A DNA stretch of 64,000 nucleotides. Source: Thermomonas carbonis (GTDB lineage Bacteria > Pseudomonadota > Gammaproteobacteria > Xanthomonadales > Xanthomonadaceae). Made by a program: the position numbers and the translations under genes. This document shows, one piece after another, positions 46,610 to 55,321 of this stretch (its first letter is position 1; every line of letters begins with the position of its first letter). The stretch covers positions 3,382,001-3,446,000 of the forward strand of contig NZ_CP060719.1 in assembly GCF_014396975.1 (NCBI RefSeq). Direction: 5' to 3'. A model generated the notes under the pieces. That model was not told the origin of the DNA. It saw only the letters and a list, made by a program, of their open reading frames with translations, and did not search any database.

Positions 46610-49105
46610 TCAGTACTTCTGCTTCTTCCGCTTCGCCGGCTTGCCGCGTTCCGGCATCGGCATCGGTGCCGCTTCGGCAGCTTCATCGCCAACCAGGCGG
46701 AAGTCGATCTTGCGGTCTTCCACGCTGGCCTTGAGCACCACGATCCGGACCCGATCACCGAGGCGATGGGAACGGCCACGTCGTTCGCCCGTGAGCGTCT
46801 TGCGAACCGCGTCGAAGTGATAGAAATCGCGCGGCAGCTGGGTCACGTGGACCAGGCCGTTGACCTTGGAATCGTCCAGCTCCACGAACAGGCCGAAGCT
46901 GGTGACGCCGCTGATGGTGCCGTCGAATTCCTTGCCGACGTGGCCTTCCATCCATGCCGCGCGATAGCGCTCGTCGACCTCGCGCTGCGCTTCGTCGGCG
47001 CGGCGCGAGCGTTCGGAACACTGCAGCGACAACGCCGACATCTCATGCGGCGAATAGGTATAGGTGTCGGGCGTGCCTCCGGCCAGCGCATGCTTGATCG
47101 CGCGATGCACCAGCAGATCGGGATAGCGACGGATCGGCGAGGTGAAGTGCGCGTACGCCTCCAGCGCCAGGCCGAAGTGGCCGATGTTGTCCGGCGCATA
47201 CACCGCCAGGGACTGGCTGCGCAGGATCACCGATTCCAGCAGGGTCGCGTCCGGACGCTCGCGTATCTTCTCCAGCATCGCGCGGAAATCCTTCGGCTTC
47301 ACCTTCGCCCATGGCGGCATGCGCAGCATGAACTCCTTGAGGAATTCTTCGAGGTCCGCGTACTTGGACTCCGGCGGCTTGTCGTGGTCGCGATACGGTG
47401 CCGGCACGCCCGACTGCAGCAGGTACAGCGCGGCCTGCACGTTCGCCGCGATCATGCATTCCTCGATCAGCTTGTGCGCATCGTTGCGCTGGAGCATGCC
47501 GGCCTGGCTGACCGCACCCTGCGCGTCCAGCACGAAGCGCACCTCGCTGCTCTCGAACTCGATCGCACCGCGCTTCTGCCGCGCCTTGTCCAGCACCTTG
47601 TAGAGCTGGTGCAGCTGCCGGATCTGCGGCAGCAGGCCGCCGATCTTCGCCAGGGCAGCATCGTGATCGTCCTCGGGAATGCCCTCGCCCACCGCATTCC
47701 ACACGTCGGTGTAGGTCAGGCGTGCGTGCGAATGCATCACCGCCTCGTAGAACGTCGCGCCAACGACCACGCCATCGCGGCCGACCTGCATGTCGGCGAC
47801 GAAGCACAGGCGGTCGACCTTCGGCATCAGCGAGCAGATGCCGTTGCTCAAGGTCTCCGGCAGCATCGGCACCACGAAGCCGGGGAAATACACCGAGGTC
47901 GCGCGCAATTGCGCTTCGTCGTCGAGCGGCGTGCCCGGCCGCACGTAATGCGAAACATCGGCGATCGCCACGATCAGCCGGAAGCCATCCTTGTTCGGCT
48001 CGCACCAGACCGCGTCATCGAAGTCCTTGGCGTCCTCGCCGTCGATGGTGACCAGCGGCGTGTTGCGCAGGTCGACCCGGCCAGCGATTTCGGCGGGCTG
48101 GACCTGCAGCGGCACCGCGGTCGCCTCTGCGATGACTTCGGGCGGGAATTCGTGCGGGATGGAATGGGCGTGGATCGCCGCTTCGACCGCCTGGCTGGCG
48201 GTGAGCTTGTCGCCGAGCACGGCCAGGACCTTGCCGATCGGCGGGCGATGCGTATCCGCAGGCGTGGTGATTTCGGCGACGACCAACTGGCCGTTGCGGG
48301 CCTCGTTGCGACCATCCACCGGGATCATGACGTTGCGCTGCACGCGCTTGTCGTCCGGGATCACGTAGCCGATGCCGGCTTCCTCGCTATAGCGGCCGAT
48401 CAGGCGCGTCAACCGTCGCTCCAGCACTTCGACGATCGTGCCTTCGCGGCGGCCACGCCGGTCCACGCCGGTGACGCTGCCCAGCACGCGGTCGCCATGC
48501 ATGACCTTGCGCATTTCATACGGCGGCAGGAACAGGTCGTCGCCGCCGCCCGCGTCGGGGCGAAGGAATCCGAAGCCGTTCTCGTTGGCGATCACCACGC
48601 CGGGAAGGAGATCCATGCGCTCGGCCGGTGCGAAGCCACCGCGCCGGTTCTGCAACAGTTGGCCGTCGCGCAGCATCGCGTTGAGGCGCTTCTCCATCGC
48701 CTCGAACCGATCCGGCGCGGTCAGCGCGAGTTTCTGCGCGAGCGCATCGGCATCCATCGGCCCATCGCTGGCGGCCAGCACCTGCAGGATCATCTCGCGG
48801 CTGGCGATGGGCTGTTCGTAGCGTTGCGCTTCGCGCGCTGCGTGCGGATCGCGCTCGCGCCCGGGTCGGGTGGAGATCGACGGCTTCGGTACGGGCTTCG
48901 GTTCGGCACGCCCTGCAGGCTTGCTCGCACCGGCACCGCCGAAGGCGCGCATCAGGCCGGCATCGGGCAGCCAACCGGGCAACTTGCTGGCGCTTTTCTT
49001 CGCGCCGGGCCGGCCTTGCGGGGCGGCTTCGCTGCGTGCGCCGCCGGCCTTGCCGGGTGTCTTGCCGCCGCGGCCGGGGCCGCGCTTGCTGGGGGGTTTG
49101 GTCAT
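46610..49105 (-). CDS. rnr: Ribonuclease R
   Basis: An 831-residue processive 3'-5' exoribonuclease that degrades structured RNA. After a basic, Gly/Pro-rich N-terminal stretch come a winged-helix region (MILQVLAASDGPMDADALAQ), cold-shock domains, and the RNB catalytic core with TIDGEDAKDFDDAVW (metal-binding Asp set) and HFTSPIRRYPDLLVHRAI. A C-terminal S1 domain (FDGTISGVTSFGLFVELDD) and a Lys/Arg tail follow. ATG 49105 is chosen; upstream frame has no similarity. In many gammaproteobacteria rlmB is next to rnr; here they are separated by the hydrolase gene. Confidence 0.96.
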   Translation of the reverse strand: MTKPPSKRGPGRGGKTPGKAGGARSEAAPQGRPGAKKSASKLPGWLPDAGLMRAFGGAGASKPAGRAEPKPVPKPSISTRPGRERDPHAAREAQRYEQPIASREMILQVLAASDGPMDADALAQKLALTAPDRFEAMEKRLNAMLRDGQLLQNRRGGFAPAERMDLLPGVVIANENGFGFLRPDAGGGDDLFLPPYEMRKVMHGDRVLGSVTGVDRRGRREGTIVEVLERRLTRLIGRYSEEAGIGYVIPDDKRVQRNVMIPVDGRNEARNGQLVVAEITTPADTHRPPIGKVLAVLGDKLTASQAVEAAIHAHSIPHEFPPEVIAEATAVPLQVQPAEIAGRVDLRNTPLVTIDGEDAKDFDDAVWCEPNKDGFRLIVAIADVSHYVRPGTPLDDEAQLRATSVYFPGFVVPMLPETLSNGICSLMPKVDRLCFVADMQVGRDGVVVGATFYEAVMHSHARLTYTDVWNAVGEGIPEDDHDAALAKIGGLLPQIRQLHQLYKVLDKARQKRGAIEFESSEVRFVLDAQGAVSQAGMLQRNDAHKLIEECMIAANVQAALYLLQSGVPAPYRDHDKPPESKYADLEEFLKEFMLRMPPWAKVKPKDFRAMLEKIRERPDATLLESVILRSQSLAVYAPDNIGHFGLALEAYAHFTSPIRRYPDLLVHRAIKHALAGGTPDTYTYSPHEMSALSLQCSERSRRADEAQREVDERYRAAWMEGHVGKEFDGTISGVTSFGLFVELDDSKVNGLVHVTQLPRDFYHFDAVRKTLTGERRGRSHRLGDRVRIVVLKASVEDRKIDFRLVGDEAAEAAPMPMPERGKPAKRKKQKY

Positions 49106-49159
49106 GCGGCGATGGTACAACGCGCCCGTGCACGGGCTGTCCGCATCGCACGCAATCCG

Positions 49160-49189
49160 TTGACAAGCCCGAAGTCGCACTGCAACATA
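49160..49189 (+). promoter_or_regulatory. Probable promoter of tRNA-Leu
   Basis: A perfect -35 TTGACA (49160-49165) and a weak AACATA (49184-49189) at 18-base spacing, ending 17 bases before the tRNA. The -10 element is a poor match. Confidence 0.5.
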
Positions 49190-49205
49190 CGCCCCCTGCA
49201 CCCTG

Positions 49206-49291
49206 CCCGGGTGGCGGAATTGGTAGACGCACTAGCTTCAGGTGCTAGCGGGGGCAACTTCGTGGAGGTTCGAGTCCTCTCCCGGGCACCA
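49206..49291 (+). tRNA. tRNA-Leu (CAG)
   Basis: An 86-base type II tRNA. The acceptor stem GCCCGGG pairs with CCCGGGC and CCA is encoded at 49289-49291. The anticodon loop TTCAGGT, flanked by CTAGC/GCTAG, gives anticodon CAG, which reads CUG, the main Leu codon of this GC-rich genome. The long variable arm (GGGGGCAACTTC region) and T-loop GGTTCGAGTCC are typical of bacterial tRNA-Leu. Confidence 0.97.
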
Positions 49292-49306
49292 GGTTCAAAC
49301 AAACGA

Positions 49307-49330
49307 CCCTCGCGCAAGCGGGGGTTTTTT
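49307..49330 (+). terminator. Terminator of the tRNA-Leu transcript
   Basis: CCCTCGC-GCAA-GCGGGGG with one G-T pair, followed by six T, 16 bases after the tRNA CCA. Confidence 0.85.
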
Positions 49331-49440
49331 GTGCCTGGCGTTTTTCCATCACGCACTCCCGTCAAGCGGGTGCGAGCACGGGTTTACCCGGACGCACCGC
49401 GCACGCCATGCTGTCGCGAATCGCGCGGATGCAACGGCCC

Positions 49441-51894
49441 ATGACTTCGACCACCGACTGGCAGACCATCGAAGCGCTGTTCGACGCCGCATGGGAGCTG
49501 CCGGCGCAGCAACGCGAGGCATGGCTGCGCAGCAGCGACAAGCCGGCGGCGATCGTCGACGAGGTCCTGCACCTGCTCGCCGCGGCCGATGCCAGCGGCG
49601 ATTTCCTCGAACATGCGCCGCCCGCCGACACGCCCATGCCGGCGACGCTGGCAGACGGCGAGATCGCCGGTGCATGGCGGATTGCGGGACTGCTGGGTCG
49701 TGGCGGAATGGGCGAGGTCTATGCGGTCGAACGTGCCGACGGCCAGTACGGCCAGCGCGCGGCACTCAAGCGCATCGCGCGCGTGGACGCGGGCGATTGG
49801 GCGCGCTTCCACACCGAACGCCGGATCGTCGCCCTGCTCGACCATCCCGGCATCGCCCGGATGATCGATGGCGGCTTGCTGGGCGATGGCCAGCCATACA
49901 TGGTCATGGAATACGTGGACGGCATGCCGATCCACCAGTGGTGCGAGCAACGCAATGCCTCGCCGCGCGAACGCATCGCGCTGGTGCTGCAAGCCTGCGA
50001 GGCGGTGGCGCATGCGCATGCGCGGCTGGTCGTGCATCGCGACATCAAGCCGTCCAACCTGCTGGTCGATGGCGACGGCCGCGTGCGCCTGATCGATTTC
50101 GGCGTGGCCAGCCTGTCCGGCCAGGGCAACGAGGCCGACGGCGAGCGCGCACCGCTGTCGCTGGGCTATGCCGCACCGGAACAACTCACGGGCGGCGATA
50201 TCGGGGTGGCCGCCGATATCCACGCGATGGCGGCGGTCCTGTATCGATTGCTGTGCGGACATGCGCCGCATGCACGTGGCGAGCCGCCGACTGCGTTGCT
50301 GGCGATGCGCGCCGCGCAGGCGAGCGCGCCGCGTCTTCGCGATGCGGCGGCGTCCAACCCGCTCCACAGCGAGCGCGGCCTGCTGCTGGACCTGGATGCG
50401 GTGCTGGCGCAGGCGTTGGCGCGCGATCCCGCGCAGCGCTACCGCAGCATGGACGCGTTCGCCGATGATCTTGCGCGCGCACTGCGCGGCGCGCCGGTGG
50501 CGGCCCGCAATGGCGAGCCGCGCTACCGCTTCTGGCGCTTCCTGCACACGCATCGCTGGGCGGCGACGGGAGCGACCGTGACAGTGCTCGCGCTTGCGGT
50601 CGGACTGGGCATGGCCCTGTTCCAGGCACGCCAAGCCGGCCTCCAGCGCGATGAAGCCCTGCGCGAAAAGGCACGCCTGGAAGCGGTGCAGCAGGCGGTC
50701 TTCCACATGTTCCGCAGCGCCGGCGAAATGCAGGGCAGCGACGCGACCGCCGGCGACGTGCTCGACCATGCGGCGCAGCGGGTGGTCGACAGCTTCGCCC
50801 GCGATCCCGCGGAAGGCGCGCCGGTGTTGCACACCCTGGGCGAGCTGTATTTCATGCTCAACGATTACCCCGCGGCGGAACCGCTGCTGCAGCGATTGGC
50901 GGATGCCGACCCGAACGTCGTGGATCCGGCGCTGGTCGCGGTGGGTCGCTACGACCTGGCCCAGGTCGCGTTGCGCGGCGGCGACGCCGAACGCGCGAAT
51001 GCCCTGCTCCTGCAGGCACGCAGTTACTGGAACACCGATCCGGCGCGCTGGCAGATGCGGCTGATCGACAGCCTGATGCTGGAATCGCGGTTGCGCCAGC
51101 AGGCCGGCGATGCCGATGGTGCGATCGCCCTGCTGCAACGCGGGCTGGCGCAGCGGATCGCGCTGGACGGCGTGCACGGACGCGAGACCGGCGTGTTCCA
51201 CAACAACCTCGGCGTGGCGCTGTTCGGGCTCGGCCGGCTCGATGAAGCGCGCGAGGCATTCCGCGCCGCCAGCGAGGTCTGGCGCGTTGCGCGCCTGCGC
51301 GAATCGACCGATGCACTGAACACCCTCAACAACTGGGGCTCGCTGGAACTCAGTGCGGGCAAGCCGGAGGTGGCCGCGCCGCTGCTGGAGCAGGCGGTGA
51401 ACCTGCGCCGGCAGTTGTACGGGCCATCGGCGGCGACTGCGGCCCTGCTCAACAATTACGGCAAGTTGCTGCTGCAGACCGAGCGCGCCGGCGAGGCCCT
51501 GCCGCTGCTCGCCGAAGCCGCAGCGATGGGCGCGCAGTTCGCCGGCACCGGCAGCATGCACCACGTCGCCGCACTCAGCGGGGTGGCGGAGGCGCAGTTG
51601 GCGCTGGGCGATGCCGCGCGTGCCGAGGTCGCCGCGCGTGAAGCACTGGCCGCTGCGGACCAGCATCTTGGCTCGAGTCATCCGGGCGGTGCGGCGCCGC
51701 GGCTGGCGCTGGCACGCATCCACCTGGCACGCAACCAGCATGCCCCGGTCGCGGCGCTGCTGGACACGGTGGATGCGATGGCCAAAGCCGCCGGCCCTGC
51801 CGGCCAGCGCATCGCCATGCAGAGCGCCAGCCTGCGCGCCAAGCTCAGTCCGGCACCGGCTCCAGCGCCTGGAACAGCCACGCGCGCGCCTTGA
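49441..51894 (+). CDS. Membrane Ser/Thr protein kinase with TPR sensor domain
   Basis: An 817-residue PknB-type kinase. A helical N-terminal stretch (DWQTIEALFDAAWELPAQQR) precedes the kinase domain with GRGGMGEVYAVE (near 85), ALKRI, HRDIKPSNLL (near 198) and DFGVAS. A single membrane helix (ATGATVTVLALAVGLGMALF, about 373-393) leads to a periplasmic part built of TPR-like repeats. ATG 49441 (MTSTTDWQ) fits the family; ATGs at 49408 and 49429 are alternatives. The last 50 bases overlap the convergent ECF sigma gene, its likely target. Confidence 0.9.
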   Translation: MTSTTDWQTIEALFDAAWELPAQQREAWLRSSDKPAAIVDEVLHLLAAADASGDFLEHAPPADTPMPATLADGEIAGAWRIAGLLGRGGMGEVYAVERADGQYGQRAALKRIARVDAGDWARFHTERRIVALLDHPGIARMIDGGLLGDGQPYMVMEYVDGMPIHQWCEQRNASPRERIALVLQACEAVAHAHARLVVHRDIKPSNLLVDGDGRVRLIDFGVASLSGQGNEADGERAPLSLGYAAPEQLTGGDIGVAADIHAMAAVLYRLLCGHAPHARGEPPTALLAMRAAQASAPRLRDAAASNPLHSERGLLLDLDAVLAQALARDPAQRYRSMDAFADDLARALRGAPVAARNGEPRYRFWRFLHTHRWAATGATVTVLALAVGLGMALFQARQAGLQRDEALREKARLEAVQQAVFHMFRSAGEMQGSDATAGDVLDHAAQRVVDSFARDPAEGAPVLHTLGELYFMLNDYPAAEPLLQRLADADPNVVDPALVAVGRYDLAQVALRGGDAERANALLLQARSYWNTDPARWQMRLIDSLMLESRLRQQAGDADGAIALLQRGLAQRIALDGVHGRETGVFHNNLGVALFGLGRLDEAREAFRAASEVWRVARLRESTDALNTLNNWGSLELSAGKPEVAAPLLEQAVNLRRQLYGPSAATAALLNNYGKLLLQTERAGEALPLLAEAAAMGAQFAGTGSMHHVAALSGVAEAQLALGDAARAEVAAREALAAADQHLGSSHPGGAAPRLALARIHLARNQHAPVAALLDTVDAMAKAAGPAGQRIAMQSASLRAKLSPAPAPAPGTATRAP

Positions 51895-52393
51895 TCCAGT
51901 CGCGGCGCACGGTGCGTTCGGCGATGCCGAGCACGCGCGCGGTTTCCTCATCGGTGTAGCCGGCGAAGAACCGGCATTCGACCACCTGCTGCAAGCGCGG
52001 GTTGAGCTGCGACAGTTCCTGCAACGCGTCATCGAGCTCGACCAGGCGTTCGTCGCTGACCCAGAACGGCTCGATGTCCGGATGGTCTTCCAGCGAATCC
52101 ACGCGGCCGCCACCGCGCTTGTCGGCCAGCCGGCGACGCGCATGGTCCACCAGCACCTGGCGCATCGCCATCGCCGCGGCGTGCAGGAAATGGGTCTCGT
52201 CCTGCCAGGCACCGCCGCGCTGCAGGCGCAGGAAGGCCTCGTTGACCAGTGCTGTGGTGCGCATGGTTTCGCCGGCATTGACCCGGCGGCGTTCGCGGCG
52301 CGCGCGCCGGCGCATGTCGTCCAGCAGCAGCGGGGCCAGTTCGGCGGCGGTCGCGGCCAGCGTGCCTGGCAGCGGCTCGGCGTCTTCGTGCAT
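51845..52393 (-). CDS. ECF-type sigma factor (Sig-70 X6 / TIGR02999-like)
   Basis: A 182-residue sigma factor with region 2 (TTALVNEAFLRLQRG, THFLHAAAMAMRQVLVDHAR) and region 4 (LNPRLQQVVECRFFAGYTDE, RTVRRDWIKARAWLFQAL). The ALVNEAFLRL and ARRRLADKRGG pieces mark the group that is partnered by Ser/Thr kinases rather than anti-sigma factors. ATG 52393 is chosen; the frame stays open to 52510. The 3' end overlaps the kinase 3' end tail to tail, so control by phosphorylation is inferred from pairing. Confidence 0.88.
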   Translation of the reverse strand: MHEDAEPLPGTLAATAAELAPLLLDDMRRRARRERRRVNAGETMRTTALVNEAFLRLQRGGAWQDETHFLHAAAMAMRQVLVDHARRRLADKRGGGRVDSLEDHPDIEPFWVSDERLVELDDALQELSQLNPRLQQVVECRFFAGYTDEETARVLGIAERTVRRDWIKARAWLFQALEPVPD

Positions 52394-52521
52394 GCGGTCG
52401 ATGACTTCGGCGGGGAAGGCTTGCACCTTAGCATCGGCCCGCGTCGGCTTGTCCGGATCACCCGCGCCGCTGCGTAACCGATGCGCCTGCCCTGCCCTCG
52501 CGCCACTCAACGGAGTTTGCG

Positions 52522-53061
52522 ATGCCGCTGCGCCCGATCTTTCTTTCCATCCTCATCACGATGTCGTCCATGGCTTGCGCGCCTGCCGACGCCGACAAGC
52601 CGATCGGCGATACACCCGTCCCCCAAGCGGCCTCCACGACGCCTCAGCTCGCCGACACGATCGCCACCCCGCAGCCCACTCCCGGCTCTCATCACGGCAA
52701 CTGGCGGCTGGTCGCCGTGGACGATCCGCACGATGCCGCACTGATGGCATTTTCGGTCCAGTCCGACCGCGGCGATGCGCACGGGACCGGCGACTACGTG
52801 CTGTTCCAGCCGTTCTGCGACGCCGTGGCCGGCACGCCGATCACCGGCACCGCCGAGTGCGAACTGATCGGCCTTGGTGCCGCGTTCGACCGCGTGGACA
52901 TCGACGGGGAGCGCATCGTGCTGGTCTTCCATCCCACTGCGGACGGCCTGCCGCATCGGCTCGAACTGCGAAGCGATGGCGCCGCGCTGATCGGCGATTA
53001 CGTGACCGAAGGCAACGACATCCGCCGCGCCGTGCGTGCGCAACCCGCCATCGAAGAATGA
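52522..53061 (+). CDS. Putative lipoprotein, unknown function
   Basis: A 179-residue protein I do not recognise. The N-terminus is a lipoprotein signal with lipobox SMAC (Cys 19), then a Pro/Thr-rich tether of about 35 residues. The rest is a compact beta-rich domain (NWRLVAVDDPHDAALMAF, GDYVLFQPFCDAVAG, RLELRSDGAALIGDY) with two further Cys that may form a disulphide. It is divergent from the sigma factor gene across 128 bases and might belong to its regulon. Confidence 0.7.
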   Translation: MPLRPIFLSILITMSSMACAPADADKPIGDTPVPQAASTTPQLADTIATPQPTPGSHHGNWRLVAVDDPHDAALMAFSVQSDRGDAHGTGDYVLFQPFCDAVAGTPITGTAECELIGLGAAFDRVDIDGERIVLVFHPTADGLPHRLELRSDGAALIGDYVTEGNDIRRAVRAQPAIEE

Positions 53062-53110
53062 TCCCGCCCGTCGCCGCGCATGAGTGGTGCCACGCCACTA
53101 CGTCGGGACG

Positions 53111-54061
53111 TCATTGTTGCGCCCCGTGCTTGCCGTAGCCCGCCATCACCGCACTGAAATCCTTGTAGCCGGCACCGGAAAAGCGCTGCGACTTGCGCAT
53201 CACGTAGCTGATCTCGAACACCGCGCCCTCGCCTTCCATGCGCGTGACCAGGCGCTGCACGTTCGCCTTCGGCAGGGCGACCACGCCCGTGCCCATGTAC
53301 GAGGCCGCGTAGAAGGCCACGTCGAAATCCGGCGTCGCCAGCCAGAGGCGCAGCGGCTTGCCGCTCTCCGGATTGGTGCCTGCGTATTCGGTCGAACGGT
53401 ACTTGCCGCCGCGCAGGTCGCTGCCGATGTCGCGCACCTTTCCGGTGGGCTTGAAGTCGCTCTCGAACCAGTCGCCCGCGATGTAGGCATTGAGGTCGCG
53501 GCCAAGCGGGCTTTCGCCGCTGCGCGCCGACATCGCCACCCGCCCCATCTCGGCGCTGGTCATGTAGCTGTAGTGGTCGCCGGCATTGGTCATGATCTGG
53601 AAATCGAGCGAGCCGCCCTCGCTGGTGGCGGGCCGGTTACCCATGCTTTCGACCGCGCCGCGATCCAGGCCGATGTGGCCGCTGCGCGAATCGAGCAGGT
53701 AGTACGACTGCAGCATGCCCGCTTCAGGCACCTGCCCGATGTAACCGATCACCAGGTCGAAGGCGAAGCTGCCGTTGATCGGCGGCGAGGGGTGCTTGCC
53801 CGCCTTGTCTCCCACGTTCGCCCGCGGCCCTGCTTCTCCCGTCTTGTCGGCGTCCGCGTCCTGCGGATAGGGGTCGAGCAGGTCGTCGGCCGGATCGCCG
53901 GCACTCGATTTCACCGGCAGCAGGTCGCTGTCGGCGTCGGTGATGCGGTCGACCTTCGGCTTCGGCGGGTCCTGCAGCAGGTCGCTTCGGGTCACGCCAA
54001 ACGCAGCGGCACCGCCGGCCAGCAGCACACCGGCAAGCACGACCGATTTCGGGAACGCCAT
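53111..54061 (-). CDS. Exported protein of unknown function
   Basis: A 316-residue protein not recognised. It has an N-terminal signal or anchor (MAFPKSVVLAGVLLAGGAAAF), an acidic Asp/Pro-rich linker (to about residue 90), and a beta-rich domain with GSFAFDLVIGYIGQ, YYLLDSRSGHIGL, HYSYMTSAEMGRVAM and KPLRLWLATPDFDVAFYAAS, ending in a basic Gly/Gln tail. It is divergent from the lipoprotein gene at 54335 across 273 bases in which I see no clear promoter. The two proteins have a similar size and lay-out and may work together. Confidence 0.7.
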   Translation of the reverse strand: MAFPKSVVLAGVLLAGGAAAFGVTRSDLLQDPPKPKVDRITDADSDLLPVKSSAGDPADDLLDPYPQDADADKTGEAGPRANVGDKAGKHPSPPINGSFAFDLVIGYIGQVPEAGMLQSYYLLDSRSGHIGLDRGAVESMGNRPATSEGGSLDFQIMTNAGDHYSYMTSAEMGRVAMSARSGESPLGRDLNAYIAGDWFESDFKPTGKVRDIGSDLRGGKYRSTEYAGTNPESGKPLRLWLATPDFDVAFYAASYMGTGVVALPKANVQRLVTRMEGEGAVFEISYVMRKSQRFSGAGYKDFSAVMAGYGKHGAQQ

Positions 54062-54334
54062 CGGAACACTCCACTTCGGGGATGCGCTGGCTACGCGATT
54101 GCATCCCTGAATCCGGACATTCGCTGGCCGGGGACGCGATCCGCAGGCCGATGGCCAGATTTTCCACGCCGCTGCGTAACTGACCGGATCCGGCAATCCG
54201 CCGGTGCCATGCCGCGACGGGAATCCCGACGAAAAAAACACCCTGCTCGGTCGGCGCGATGCCGCATGACCGGAACGACAGAGATCACCGGCCAGCCGCG
54301 CAGGCAGATGAACAACCCCAACAGGAGTACAGCA

Positions 54335-55174
54335 ATGAGTCGTTTCGAGATCCGGGTCCAGTTCCAGAACGCGCTGGGCCTCGCCGTGCTTGCGGTGGCG
54401 CTTGCCGGTTGCGGCAGGGCGGACGATGCCCCGGCAAATGCCGATACCGGCTCCAGCATGCAGGCCATCGTCGACGAAGCCGCGCAGGATGCCAGTGATG
54501 CCGGTGCATTGCCGGAAGGCGATGCGCCGTTGAAGGAAGGCCAGAGCGTGCAGGGCACCATCCAGGCCGATGTCGGCAATGGCATGCAGGCGTTCCGCTC
54601 GCTGTCGACCAAGGTCGCCGACGATATCGAGCAGCAAGTCGAGGAAAAAATGGGTGGCAAGGCTGGCCAGGACGCCATCGCCGATGCCAACAAGAAACTG
54701 GAGAAGCTCGGCACCGGTACCCGGGTCGATTCCGACGACGTGCGCAACATGATGAAAGGCATGGGCGGCAAGACCTTCCACGACTCGCAGGTGATGCACG
54801 TCGACATCATCAAGTCGCTGCAGGTCACGCTGAAGGGCACGGCCGGCGACGGCGGCAACCTGGACCTGGGCGTCACCTTCGACGACAAGACCCTGGCGAT
54901 GACCGGCAGCAGCCTGAACTACCGCCCGAAGGCGAACGCGATGTTCGATTTCTACGAGGGCAAGGGCGGCGAACAGGTCACGGTGACGATCGACCGATTC
55001 GAACGCAACGCCGACGGCACCTACGCGATCGCAGGAAGCTTCTCTGCGAAGGACCTGCCGGCTTCGTCGATGGCGAAGAAGTTGCCCAGCGCCACCTTGG
55101 CATCGGCCAGCGGCACGTTCTCGTTCGACGCGCTGCCGCTGAAGGAAATGCCGAAGTTCGGCAAGGGCGCCTGA
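54335..55174 (+). CDS. Putative lipoprotein, unknown function
   Basis: A 279-residue protein not recognised. Lipobox LAGC (Cys 26) follows a signal peptide, then a region rich in Ala/Asp/Glu with helical character (ADDIEQQVEEKMGGKAGQDA, IADANKKLEKLG) and a beta-rich C-terminal half (LDLGVTFDDKTLAMTGSSLN, QVTVTIDRFERNADGTYAIA). ATG 54335 follows an AGGAG site. It is convergent with the photolyase gene. A hairpin CGGAGGCC/GGCCTCCG lies at 55203-55228 in the 147-base spacer. Confidence 0.72.
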   Translation: MSRFEIRVQFQNALGLAVLAVALAGCGRADDAPANADTGSSMQAIVDEAAQDASDAGALPEGDAPLKEGQSVQGTIQADVGNGMQAFRSLSTKVADDIEQQVEEKMGGKAGQDAIADANKKLEKLGTGTRVDSDDVRNMMKGMGGKTFHDSQVMHVDIIKSLQVTLKGTAGDGGNLDLGVTFDDKTLAMTGSSLNYRPKANAMFDFYEGKGGEQVTVTIDRFERNADGTYAIAGSFSAKDLPASSMAKKLPSATLASASGTFSFDALPLKEMPKFGKGA

Positions 55175-55321
55175 GGCAACAGGACGCCAAGAACAGGCGT
55201 CACGGAGGCCGACTGGCCGGGGCCTCCGCGAGTCGCTCCCCGATACTCGCTTGGTCGCGGAGGCCCAGGCCAACCGGCTGCAAGCATCTTCGCGACTGCG
55301 AGGGCGGCGGAAGTTCTTCCG

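Noticed and set aside
46577..49444. Plus-strand open frame of 955 codons covering rnr and the tRNA
   Set aside because: It runs through a tRNA gene and a terminator and has no protein resemblance; RNase R on the other strand is clear.
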